Origin: Myxococcales bacterium
Lineage (GTDB): Bacteria > Myxococcota_A > Polyangia > Haliangiales > Haliangiaceae
Direction of reading: 5' to 3'
Assembly (NCBI GenBank): GCA_016794525.1
Contig: JAEUJY010000131.1
Coordinates: 1-64,000 of the forward strand
Length of the DNA stretch: 64,000 nt
Positions within the stretch are counted from its first letter, which is position 1, and each line of letters begins with the position of its first letter. Made by a program: the position numbers and the translations under genes. This document shows, piece by piece, positions 35,605-45,291 of this stretch. A model generated the notes under the pieces. It saw nothing but the letters and a program-made list of their open reading frames with translations. It ran no database searches and was not told where the DNA came from.

Positions 35605-37953
35605 ATGCGAACGCTGCTGTGCCTGGCCGCGGTGGCGGCGTGCTCGACGCCGCCGGCGCGCCCGGCCGCGCCCCCGACACCCCCGCCGCCGGCCCCGCGG
35701 CCGCACTACCACGCCACGATCCGCTGGACCGATCACGGCGTGCCGCACATCGTCGCCGCCGACGTCGGCGGGCTCGGCTTCGGCCAGGGCTACGCCCAGG
35801 CCCAGGCCCACCTGTGCGAGCTGGCCGACGGCTTCGTCCGCGTGCGCGGCGAGCGCGCCCGCTACCTGGGGCGCGGCCCCGACGACGCCCACCTGAAGAG
35901 CGATCTGGTCCACCGCCACCTCGGCTACCTGGCCCGGGCCAAGGCCGCGCTGCCGACCGCCTCGGCCGAGACCCGCGCGATGGTGGCCGGCTTCGCCGCC
36001 GGCTACTCGTACGCGCTGGCCCACATGCCGGTCGCGGCGCAGCCCGCGGCCTGCCGCGGCGCCGCCTGGCTCCAGCCGATCACCGACGTCGACGTCGCCG
36101 CCTACGGCATGTCGATCCAGGCGATCGCGTCGTCGCGGTTCTTCGCCGACGCCATCGCCGACGCGCGGCCCGAGGCCAAGGCCGCGCCCGCCGCGCCCGC
36201 GCCGACCAGCGGCGGCGCCTCCAACGGCTGGGCCATCGGCGGCGATCGCACCGCGGCCGGCGGCGGCATCCTGATCGGCAACCCGCACTTCCCGTGGCAG
36301 GGCGACCTGCTCTTCCACGAGGCGCACCTGACGATCCCCGGCGATCTCGACGTCTACGGCGTGTCGCTGCTCGGCACGCCGGCGATCCAGATCGGCACAA
36401 CCGCGCGCCACGCCTGGACCCACACCTTCTCGGCGTCGACCCACCAGGTCATCTACCGGCTCGACCTCGCGCCCGACTCGGTGATGCGCTACCGCCACGG
36501 CGACGAGACGCTGCCGATCACCGCGACCCACTACGCGATCGGCGTGCGCGGCGACGACGGCGCGATCCACGACGAGGACGTCGTCGGCTACCGGAGCGCG
36601 GTCGGCCCGATGATCGCGATCGCCGCCAGCCCGTGGTCGGCGGCCACCGGCCACGCGTTCACGCTGCGCGACGTCGCCGCCGGGTCGGTGCTGGGGCTCG
36701 ATCAGTACCTGGCGATGGCCCGGGCCGGCTCGCGGACGGCGTTCGAGGCGGCGCTGGCGATGCACGGCACGCCGTTCGTCAACACGCTCTACGCCGACGT
36801 CGACGGCGACGCGCTGTACGTCGACGGCTCGCGGGTGCCGGATCTGTCCGACGACGCGCTCGGGCGGTGGAAGCTGGTGCGCAAGCTGATGGCGCCGGTC
36901 GACGCCGCGTGGCGCGAGCAGCGGCTGGTGATCCTCGACGGCAGCGATCCGATCAACGACCTGGCCGCCGACGATCCCCACGCGCCGGGCGCGGTGCCGT
37001 TCGCCAGCGTGCCGCGGATCCTGCGCCGCGACTACGTCATGAACGCCAACGACAGCTACCAGCACACCAACCCCGCCGCGCCCGAGGCCGCCGCGCCGCG
37101 CTCGCCGCTGTGGGGCGACGACGGCGATCGCCCGTCGGCGCGCACGCTGGCCAACCTGGCCGCGCTGGCGCCCGGTGGCGGCGCCGCGGGCCCCGACGAT
37201 CGGTTCACGCTCGACGAGGCGGCGGCGGCGATGCTGTCGAACCAGTCGTTCGTCGCGGCCCGCCTGGGCGACGAGGTGCGCGCGGCGTGCGCCGCCAAGC
37301 CCACCGGCGAGGCCCCGGCGGTGATCGCGCAGATCAAGCGCGGCTGCGCGGCGCTGACCGCGTGGGACGGGCGGTTCGCGGTCGACAGCCGCGGCGCCGC
37401 GCTGTGGCGCGAGCTGATGCGCGCGCTGGCGGCGGGTGGCCCGGTGCCGTGGGCGCGGCCCTACGATCGCCAGGCGCCGCGGCTCACGCCCGACGGGCTG
37501 GCCCGCGACACCGCCGCGGTGCGGGCCGCGATCGCCACGGCCACCGCCGCGCTCGCCGAGGCGAAGCTGGCCCCCGACGTCGCGCTCGGCGACGTGCAGC
37601 GCGCCGCCGGCCCCCAGGGCCCGGTGGCGGTCCCCGGCGGCCGCGAGCTCGACGGCGTCGCCAACGTCGTGACCTCGAACCACTTCGACGCCACGGCGCT
37701 GCCCGAGGCGCCGGTCGACGCTCGCTACCCGGTCGATTTCGGGTCCAGCTTCATCCTGGCGGTCGAGCTGACCCCGGCCGGCCGCACGGTGAAGGCGCTT
37801 CTGACCTACGGCAACTCGAGCGATCCGGCCTCGCCGTGGTATCGCGATCAACTCGCCGCGTTCGCCCAGGGCGCGCTGCGCCCGGTCCCCCTGACCGACG
37901 CCGCGATCGCCGCCGACCCCGCCTACCGTCTCGAGGAGCTCGACGCACCATGA
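35605..37953 (+). CDS. Penicillin-acylase-family Ntn hydrolase (lipoprotein)
   Basis: 782 residues. MRTLLCLAAVAACST is a lipoprotein signal, followed by a Pro/Ala linker. The alpha chain runs to about 205. After GGA comes SNGWAIGGDRT, the Ser that becomes the new N-terminal nucleophile after self-cleavage. The beta chain has GNPHFPWQG, TPAIQIGTTARHAWTHT, YADVDGDALYVDGSRVP and MNANDSYQHTNP. This is the layout of aculeacin/AHL/penicillin acylases, which hydrolyse amides of fatty or aryl acids outside the cytoplasm. The substrate cannot be told from sequence. Its TGA overlaps the ATG of the DsbA-fold gene (ATGA). Confidence 0.9.
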   Translation: MRTLLCLAAVAACSTPPARPAAPPTPPPPAPRPHYHATIRWTDHGVPHIVAADVGGLGFGQGYAQAQAHLCELADGFVRVRGERARYLGRGPDDAHLKSDLVHRHLGYLARAKAALPTASAETRAMVAGFAAGYSYALAHMPVAAQPAACRGAAWLQPITDVDVAAYGMSIQAIASSRFFADAIADARPEAKAAPAAPAPTSGGASNGWAIGGDRTAAGGGILIGNPHFPWQGDLLFHEAHLTIPGDLDVYGVSLLGTPAIQIGTTARHAWTHTFSASTHQVIYRLDLAPDSVMRYRHGDETLPITATHYAIGVRGDDGAIHDEDVVGYRSAVGPMIAIAASPWSAATGHAFTLRDVAAGSVLGLDQYLAMARAGSRTAFEAALAMHGTPFVNTLYADVDGDALYVDGSRVPDLSDDALGRWKLVRKLMAPVDAAWREQRLVILDGSDPINDLAADDPHAPGAVPFASVPRILRRDYVMNANDSYQHTNPAAPEAAAPRSPLWGDDGDRPSARTLANLAALAPGGGAAGPDDRFTLDEAAAAMLSNQSFVAARLGDEVRAACAAKPTGEAPAVIAQIKRGCAALTAWDGRFAVDSRGAALWRELMRALAAGGPVPWARPYDRQAPRLTPDGLARDTAAVRAAIATATAALAEAKLAPDVALGDVQRAAGPQGPVAVPGGRELDGVANVVTSNHFDATALPEAPVDARYPVDFGSSFILAVELTPAGRTVKALLTYGNSSDPASPWYRDQLAAFAQGALRPVPLTDAAIAADPAYRLEELDAP

Positions 37954-39248
37954 CCCTTCGCTCGCGCCTGCGCGGCGCTGCCATCGCCACGTTCCTCGGC
38001 GCCGACGACGCGCGCCACGCCCTCGCCGACCTCAAGCGCCGGGTCACCCGCGCCGAGCCCGGCGTCGACTTCTACTTCGACCTCAGCGACCCCGCGAGCT
38101 ACCTCGCGGCGCAGGCCGCCGAGCGGATGGCCGCGGCCTACCCGCTGCCGGTGCGGGTCCACGTCGTGTCGGAGCCGGCCGCCGACGTCGATCCGGCGCC
38201 GGCGCTGCGCGCGCTGCACGCGATCCGCGACGCCCACGACGTGGCGACCCGCTGGGACGTCGACTTCCCTGGCAAGAAGCCGCTCGAGCCCGGCACGCTC
38301 AAGCGCGCCCACCAGGTGCTGATCAAGGCGCGCCCCGATCGCGAGCAGCTACAGGTCGTGCTGGCGATCGCCAAGGCGGCGTGGACCAACGATCAGAAGG
38401 AGCTGGTCGCGCTGACCGGCCGCCACGGCAACGAAGATCAGATGTCGGTCGCGCCGTACCTCGCGACCGCCTACGACCAGCTCCGCCGGGCCGGCTTCTA
38501 CCAGGGCAGCTCGTTCGCCTACCGCGGGGAGTGGTACGGCGGCGTCGAGCGCCTGCCCTACCTCGAGGCGCGGCTGGCCGCCGACACCGGCGCGACGCCG
38601 AGCCGGCCGCTGCTCGAGCGCCGCCCGGCCGGGTCGCCGCGCAAGCTGGTGCTGCCGGCGGGGCGCCCGACGCTGGAGCTGTGGTTCTCGTTCCGCTCGC
38701 CGTACTCGTACCTCGCGATCGCGCAGATCGGCGCGATCGTGCGCGACCTCGACGTCGACCTGCGCCTGCGGCCGGTGCTGCCGCTGGTCGAGCGCGGCGC
38801 GCAGATGCCGCGGCTGAAGACGATGTACATCGCCAAGGACGCGCACCGCGAGGCGCAGCGCCTGGGGATCCCGTTCGGCCACATCGCCGATCCGCTCGGT
38901 GCCGGCGCCCGCCACGCGGTGGCGATCATGCGCGCCGCCACCGCCGCCGGCCAGGGCCTGGCGTTCGCCGAGTCGGCGATGCGCGGCGTGTGGGCCGAGG
39001 CCCTCGACCTCGCGAGCTACGTCGACCTGCGCACGATCGTCGAGCGCGCCGGCCTGGGCTGGGACGCCGCGCGGGCGGCGATGGCCGACGAGGCGTGGAA
39101 GACCGACGCCGCCGACGCCGCCGCCGACCTCAACGCCGCCGGGCTGTGGGGCGTGCCGAGCTTCCGCATCGGCGACTACACGACCTGGGGCCAGGATCGC
39201 CTGCCGTACATCGTCGACCGCGTCCGCGAGCACCGCCTCGCGAGCTGA
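37950..39248 (+). CDS. Tandem DsbA-fold protein, 2-hydroxychromene-2-carboxylate isomerase-like
   Basis: 432 residues made of two thioredoxin-like DsbA/HCCA halves. The first (about 30-205) has VDFYFDLSDPASYLAAQ; the second (about 230-425) has LELWFSFRSPYSYLAIAQIG, the SPYSYL Ser motif of HCCA isomerases, plus LGIPFGHIADPLG and LWGVPSFRIGDYTTWGQDR. Neither half has a CxxC, so it is not a disulfide oxidoreductase; glutathione-dependent isomerisation is the family chemistry. The first half looks degenerate. Coupled to the acylase by a 4-nt overlap. Exact reaction unknown. Confidence 0.85.
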   Translation: MTLRSRLRGAAIATFLGADDARHALADLKRRVTRAEPGVDFYFDLSDPASYLAAQAAERMAAAYPLPVRVHVVSEPAADVDPAPALRALHAIRDAHDVATRWDVDFPGKKPLEPGTLKRAHQVLIKARPDREQLQVVLAIAKAAWTNDQKELVALTGRHGNEDQMSVAPYLATAYDQLRRAGFYQGSSFAYRGEWYGGVERLPYLEARLAADTGATPSRPLLERRPAGSPRKLVLPAGRPTLELWFSFRSPYSYLAIAQIGAIVRDLDVDLRLRPVLPLVERGAQMPRLKTMYIAKDAHREAQRLGIPFGHIADPLGAGARHAVAIMRAATAAGQGLAFAESAMRGVWAEALDLASYVDLRTIVERAGLGWDAARAAMADEAWKTDAADAAADLNAAGLWGVPSFRIGDYTTWGQDRLPYIVDRVREHRLAS

Positions 39249-39288
39249 GCGCGCGACACCCCGCGGCCGGTCGCTGACAGTCACCGGC

Positions 39289-39654
39289 ATGCCGATCCGG
39301 ATCGCGCTCGCGCTGGCGTTCGTCGCCGGCACCGCCGCCGCCTGTCCGCGCCCGGCGATCGTGCCGCCCGACGTGCCGCTGGGCGGGTGTCCGACGGTGC
39401 GGCTCGGGGCCTGCACCGCCCACTGCATGCCGACGATGACGCACCTGGTGCTCGATCACGGCGGGCTGCTCGCGACGGCGCGCGGCGTGTGGGCGATGAG
39501 CCGCGCGCTGACCGCCGCCGGGTGGAAGCTGGAGTTCCGGCAGGGCGCGGTGCCGGGGCTGGTCGTGCTGGCGCGGCGCGGCCACGATCGGATGTCGCTG
39601 GTGGTCGCGCTCGATCGACCGCCGCGCGTCGAGGTGACGTTCGCGCCAGGGTGA
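39289..39654 (+). CDS. Small secreted protein of unknown function
   Basis: 121 residues. MPIRIALALAFVAGTAAACP is a signal peptide, with a Cys that could be a lipobox (AAAC). Several Cys follow (GGCPTVRLGACTAHC). The C-terminal half (WKLEFRQGAVPGLVVLARRG, MSLVVALDRPPRVEVTF) looks like a small alpha/beta domain. No family recognised. GACAGT ends 7 nt before the ATG, with no Shine-Dalgarno. A longer upstream frame is the shadow of the DsbA-like gene. Confidence 0.55.
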   Translation: MPIRIALALAFVAGTAAACPRPAIVPPDVPLGGCPTVRLGACTAHCMPTMTHLVLDHGGLLATARGVWAMSRALTAAGWKLEFRQGAVPGLVVLARRGHDRMSLVVALDRPPRVEVTFAPG

Positions 39655-39728
39655 GGCCGCGCGCCTGCGACCGGTGCGACGTGGGTGCGGCAGTGGCGAG
39701 CGATCGCGATCTGCTGTAGGCACGAGCG

Positions 39729-41492
39729 ATGCGCCGCTGGCTGTGCCTCGCCGTCCTCACCGCCGCCTGCACCCACCACGCCTCGGTGGCCCGCGATCTC
39801 ACCAGCACCAGCGAGCGCTCGGGCTGGATCGCCACCGGCCGCCACGCCGAGGCGGTGCGCCTGTGCCGCGACTTCGCGCTGGCCTACCCGGCCGCCGCGC
39901 GCTGCGAGACGTTCGGCGCGTCGGCCACCGGCCGCGAGCTGGTGGCGCTGGTGCTGTCGCGCCACGGCTTCGACCCCGCCGCCGACGCGCGCGCCGGGCG
40001 GCCGGTGCTGCTGGTCGAGGCCGGCATCCACGCCGGCGAGATCGAGGGCAAGGACGCCGGCTTCTGGCTGGCCCGCGACCTGGTCACCGGCGCGGCGCTG
40101 CCCGAGCTGCTCGACGCGGCGACCGTCGTGTTCGTGCCGATCTTCAACGTCGACGGCCACGAGCGGTTCGGCGCGAACAACCGCCCCAACCAGCGCGGCC
40201 CCGAGGAGATGGGCTTCCGCACCAACGCCGCCGGGCTCAACCTCAACCGCGACTTCGTCAAGGTCGACACCCCCGAGATGGCGGCGCTGCTCGGGCTGTG
40301 GCGCCGCTGGGACCCGACGGTGTTCGTCGATCTGCACACCACCGACGGCGCCAAGTTCGAGCACGACGTCGCGGTGATGGTCGCGCCCAAGGCCAGCCGC
40401 GGCGACGACCTCGAGGCCGCGGGCCGCGCGCTGCAGGACGCGCTGATCGCGCAGGTCGCCGCGCGCGGCCACCTGCCGCTGCCGTTCTACCCGTCGTTCG
40501 ACGTCGACGACGATCCGGCGTCGGGGTTCACCGACGGCGACGCCCCGCCGCGCTTCTCGCAGGCCTACGCGACGACCCGCAACCGGCTGGGCATCCTGGT
40601 CGAGACCCACTCGTGGCGGACCTACCCCGAGCGGGTCGCCGCCACCCGCCACGTCCTCGAGGCGGTGTTCGCCGAGGCCATCAGCCACGGCCGCCGCTGG
40701 CGCGACGTCGAGGCCGCCGCCGACGCCGCCGATCGCGGGGCGGCCGGCCGCGAGGTCGTGCTGATGTCGCACGGCGATCCGGCGACGCCGCGCACGATCG
40801 ACTTCCGCGGCTACCACTACCAGCGCGTGCCGTCGGAGGTGTCGGGCGGCACCTGGACCCAGTACGACGAGACGCGGCCCGAGATCTGGCGCGTGCCGCT
40901 GCGCGATCACCCGGTGCCGGCGCTGACGGTGCGCGCGCCGGGCGCGGGCTACGTGATCGATGGCGGCTACGCGGCCGCGATCGCGCCGCGCCTCGACGCC
41001 CACGGCCTGCGCTACCAGCGCGTCGCCGACGACGCCGACCTCGACGCCGAGGTGTGGCGGATCGCGCGCCCGACGTTCGGCAAGACCTTCGAGGGCCGCA
41101 CCGCCGCGACCATCACCGGCGCGTGGGCGCGCGAGCGCCGGCGCGCGGTGCGCGGCGCGATCTTCGTGCCGGTGGCGCAGCCCGGCGCCCGGCTGATCCT
41201 GCACCTGTTCGAGCCGAGCGCGCCCGACGCGCTGGTCGCGTGGGGGCTGTTCAACGCCGCGCTCGAGAAGAAGGAGTACATGGAGCCGTACGTCGCCGAG
41301 GAGGTCGCGCGCGGCCTGCTGAAGGACCCGGCGATCGCCGCCGCGTTCGCCGAGGCCTTGAAGGACCCGGCGTTCGCCGCCGATCCGGCGCAGCGCCTCG
41401 ACTGGTTCTACCGGCGCAGCCCCGCGTGGGACGAGCGCATGGGCCTGATCCCGGTGTTCCGCGTCGACGTCGCACCGCCGCTGGCGAAGTAG
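39729..41492 (+). CDS. M14-family zinc carboxypeptidase (lipoprotein)
   Basis: 587 residues. Lipoprotein signal MRRWLCLAVLTAACTHH. The peptidase domain (about 40-340) has zinc ligands HAGEIEG (HxxE, about 97-103) and the His of VDLHTTDG, with NLNRDFVKVDTPE preceding. The catalytic-Glu region is GILVETHSWRTYPER. The C-terminal ~230 residues are unassigned, probably a beta-rich accessory domain. M14 enzymes remove C-terminal amino acids or cleave peptidoglycan peptides; export suggests digestion of external protein. Confidence 0.88.
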   Translation: MRRWLCLAVLTAACTHHASVARDLTSTSERSGWIATGRHAEAVRLCRDFALAYPAAARCETFGASATGRELVALVLSRHGFDPAADARAGRPVLLVEAGIHAGEIEGKDAGFWLARDLVTGAALPELLDAATVVFVPIFNVDGHERFGANNRPNQRGPEEMGFRTNAAGLNLNRDFVKVDTPEMAALLGLWRRWDPTVFVDLHTTDGAKFEHDVAVMVAPKASRGDDLEAAGRALQDALIAQVAARGHLPLPFYPSFDVDDDPASGFTDGDAPPRFSQAYATTRNRLGILVETHSWRTYPERVAATRHVLEAVFAEAISHGRRWRDVEAAADAADRGAAGREVVLMSHGDPATPRTIDFRGYHYQRVPSEVSGGTWTQYDETRPEIWRVPLRDHPVPALTVRAPGAGYVIDGGYAAAIAPRLDAHGLRYQRVADDADLDAEVWRIARPTFGKTFEGRTAATITGAWARERRRAVRGAIFVPVAQPGARLILHLFEPSAPDALVAWGLFNAALEKKEYMEPYVAEEVARGLLKDPAIAAAFAEALKDPAFAADPAQRLDWFYRRSPAWDERMGLIPVFRVDVAPPLAK

Positions 41493-41496
41493 CCGG

Positions 41497-43464
41497 TCAC
41501 GGCCGCGCCGCGAACCGGCGCTGGCGACGCCGCCACAGCGTCAGCGCCAGCGCGATCAGCGCGAGCCCGGCGACGCCGCCGCCGATCAGCGCCGGCCACG
41601 GCGCGCGGTGGCGCGGCAGGTAGCGCCGGGCCCGCGCGAACTCGGGCGCGGGGCAGTCGATGCCGAAGTCGAACGACACCGCGGCGGGGCCGGTGCGGAC
41701 GTAGCGCCGCCACAGCCGCTGCTCGCGCTCGGGGTCGGTGGAGTGCACGTACGTCGCCGCCTGGCACAGCGCCATCGCGTAGGCCTGCGAGCGGTGCGGC
41801 AGGCGATCGGCGGCGGCCTCGGCGAGGTCGGCGGCGAGGTGGCGGTAGTGGTAGCGGCGCGTGCTGGCGGGCGCGCTGGCGACGTAGCGCCCGGCCTCGG
41901 CCGCGCCGCCCGGCACCAGCCGCTCGACGCGGACGATCTCGTGGCCGTTGTCGACGTCGGGATCGGGGTCGGTGTCCTCGACCCAGTCCCAGCGGGCGTC
42001 GGGATCGTACTGCGCGCCGTACAGCTCCCAGTCGGGCGCCGCCGCGGTGCCGAGGATCGCGAGGCCGTCCTTCCGCGCGAACAAGGACGCCGTGTACAGG
42101 AGCTCGGCCTGCGCGATCGGATCGTCGGTGTGCGCCAGCGCCGAGCGCGCCGCGGCGTAGGCCATCGCCGGGGCCCGCGCGCTGGCCGGCAGGTAGGCCA
42201 GCGCCTCGGCGTAGCGCCCGGCGCGCATCATCCGCCGGCCCAGGATCGCCGCCAGCGCGTCGGCGTCCATCGCGAACTCGTCGTGGTCGCCCGGCGCGCC
42301 GGCGTCGAGCCCGCGCACGAACCGCGCGAGCTCGTCGATCGTCAGCACGCGCTCGGCGACGTACGCGACGTCGCTGGCGTAGGTGCCGTGCGAGCCCCAC
42401 AGGTGCGCCATCGCGTCGAGCCAGCGGCCGTCGTCCAGCGCCACCAGCGCGCGATCGCCGCGCACCCGATCGACGCGCCGCGGATCCCAGCACGCGTCGT
42501 AGCCGCCGTCCTGATCGCACGCGCCGTCGCGTTCGGCGTACCCCTGCTCGGCCGCGGCCATCGCGCGATCGGCGGCCGGGCGGTCGCCGGCGCGCAGCGC
42601 CAGCTTGCCCCGCACCCAGCTCGCCAGCGGGCTCGCGCCGGCGCGCGCCACCAGCGCGGTCGCGCGATCCCACGCGCCCTCCTGGTACGCGATCGCCGCC
42701 AGCCGCTCGGGGACGACGAGCCGCGGCGCGGCCACGAGCGCCTCCCACACCCGCGCGGCCTCGGCGTCGGTCAGCTCGACGCGGCGGGTCGCGAGGTACG
42801 TCGCGATCAGCGCCTGGCCGGTCGGATCGGCGATCAGCCCGGCCTCGGCGCCGTCGGCGATCGCCGCCCGCGCGACGATCAGCAGCGACGGCGCGCCGTC
42901 GGGGTGGCCGAGCGCGGCCTGCTCGGCGTAGAGCCTCACCGCGGTCACCCGGTCGCCGTGCGCGAGGTGGAGCCGCGCCTCCTGGCCCAGGCTCGACGCC
43001 GCCAGGCCGGCGTCGTCGGCGAAGCCGGCGTCGACCAGCGCGCGCACCTGCCGGTAGTAGCCCGCGGCCGCGGGCCAGCCGGTGGTGCGGCCGAGCATGT
43101 ACGCCGCCCAGGTCGAGCGGTGCTGGCGCTCGGCGGCCGGCAGCGCCAGCACGCCGGCGTAGTCGCCGGCCAGGTAGCGGCGCCGCTCCTCGCGGTCGGC
43201 GTCGTCGACCTCGACCGGCTCGGCGCCGACCACCGCGTACCGACGGGCCGGCGTCACCAGCTCGGCGGCCTCGACGACGAACCTGCCCTCGGGCAGCTCG
43301 GCCAGCGCCTGGCCGCGATCGCGGAGCAGCGAGACCGGGAAGTCGGGGCCGCACGCGGTGGCCGGGCGCTCGGGGCCGAGCGCCGCGGCCAGCGCGATCG
43401 CCAGCCCCACCGCCACCCCGCGCCATCGGCCACGTCGCGTCGCTCGAGCGCACCCCGGTTGCAC
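41497..43464 (-). CDS. Large secreted/membrane-anchored ACGPDF protein with TPR-like helices
   Basis: 655 residues. GTG start, basic N-terminus, signal segment GVAVGLAIALAAALG then TACGPDFPVSLLRDR. The ACGPDF start recurs in uncharacterised exported proteins of several phyla. The body is Ala-rich and helical (about 90-560), with YLAGDYAGVLALPAAERQ and repeated A/L/Y patterns suggesting TPR/SEL1-like repeats. A C-terminal membrane span (about 625-645) is followed by RRRQRR. A single-span protein facing the periplasm is inferred; function unknown. Confidence 0.75.
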   Translation of the reverse strand: MQPGCARATRRGRWRGVAVGLAIALAAALGPERPATACGPDFPVSLLRDRGQALAELPEGRFVVEAAELVTPARRYAVVGAEPVEVDDADREERRRYLAGDYAGVLALPAAERQHRSTWAAYMLGRTTGWPAAAGYYRQVRALVDAGFADDAGLAASSLGQEARLHLAHGDRVTAVRLYAEQAALGHPDGAPSLLIVARAAIADGAEAGLIADPTGQALIATYLATRRVELTDAEAARVWEALVAAPRLVVPERLAAIAYQEGAWDRATALVARAGASPLASWVRGKLALRAGDRPAADRAMAAAEQGYAERDGACDQDGGYDACWDPRRVDRVRGDRALVALDDGRWLDAMAHLWGSHGTYASDVAYVAERVLTIDELARFVRGLDAGAPGDHDEFAMDADALAAILGRRMMRAGRYAEALAYLPASARAPAMAYAAARSALAHTDDPIAQAELLYTASLFARKDGLAILGTAAAPDWELYGAQYDPDARWDWVEDTDPDPDVDNGHEIVRVERLVPGGAAEAGRYVASAPASTRRYHYRHLAADLAEAAADRLPHRSQAYAMALCQAATYVHSTDPEREQRLWRRYVRTGPAAVSFDFGIDCPAPEFARARRYLPRHRAPWPALIGGGVAGLALIALALTLWRRRQRRFAARP

Positions 43465-43511
43465 GATCGCGCCAACGCGCCAGCGCGCGCCCCTATTTCA
43501 CGCCGTCGCCG

Positions 43512-44173
43512 TCACGCCGCGAACGTGGCCTGGTGCCAGGCGCACAGCGGCGCGAGGCCGTCGAAGACCACGTCGGCGCCGGCGGCCTCGAGGGTCGCCC
43601 GATCGTCGGCGCCGGTCGTGACGGCGACGACCCTGGCGCCGCACGCCCGCGCCGCGGCGACGTCGTGCACCGTGTCGCCGACCACCACCGCGGTGTCGCC
43701 GGCGCCGATGCCGCTCTTGGTGATCGCGACCGCGACCAGCTCGGCGCGATCGGTCGAGTCGCAGCCGTAGCCGCCGAAGCCGAAGTGGTGGGCCAGGCCG
43801 GCGGTCTCGAGCTTGGCCCGGGCGCCGGCGGCGACGTTGCCGGTGGCCACGCCCAGCCGCACCTCGGGCCGCGCGCCCAGCCACGCCAGCACCCGATCGG
43901 CGTCGGGCAGCACCCGCAGGCTGGTCGGCAGGTCGCGCCCCAGGTGGGCCAGGTAGTCGTCGAGGATGGCGTCGATCTCGCCCGGCCGTGGCTCGCGATC
44001 GAGCGCGCGGAGGATCAGCTGGCGGACGATCCAGCCGTCGGTGCGGCCGCCGAACGCCACGCCGCGGGCGGCGTCCTCGACGCCGTAGCGCTCGCGCATC
44101 ACCGCGGCCAGGGCGCGCGCTCCGGCGCCGCCGGCCCGCACCAGCGTGCCGTCGATGTCGAACAGGTACGCGA

Positions 44174-44177
<4 letters not shown>
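43512..44177 (-). CDS. HAD-family phosphatase, phosphoglycolate-phosphatase-like
   Basis: 221 residues. Motif I FDIDGTLVR (about 6-14), motif II region GVATGN, motif III Lys in RAKLETAG, and motif IV VVVGDTVHDVAAA. A helical cap (about 18-80) makes it subclass IA like Gph or beta-phosphoglucomutase. It dephosphorylates a small metabolite in the cytoplasm; the substrate is not inferable. The GTG start overlaps the TGA of the upstream protease gene (GTGA), so the two are coupled despite different locations. Confidence 0.87.
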
Positions 44178-45235
<1,058 letters not shown>

Positions 45236-45241
45236 CCGCCT

Positions 45242-45247
45242 ATCCTA
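45242..45247 (-). promoter_or_regulatory. TANNNT -10-like element (TAGGAT) before the protease gene
   Basis: ATCCTA on the plus strand (TAGGAT in the sense of transcription) ends 6 nt before the GTG at 45235; no Shine-Dalgarno. Confidence 0.4.
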
Positions 45248-45291
45248 GCACCGCCACGCCACGCAGCACCCGGCGACCCCAGCGGCGCCGC

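Noticed and set aside
33970-37851. A 1293-residue open frame on the minus strand
   Set aside because: Only the first part in genomic coordinates (33970-35556) is the SDR; the remainder is an Arg/Gly-rich shadow of the acylase gene on the plus strand.
35605-37953. Specific call as quorum-quenching AHL acylase (PvdQ)
   Set aside because: Only general penicillin-acylase-family features are visible; substrate specificity cannot be read from sequence alone.
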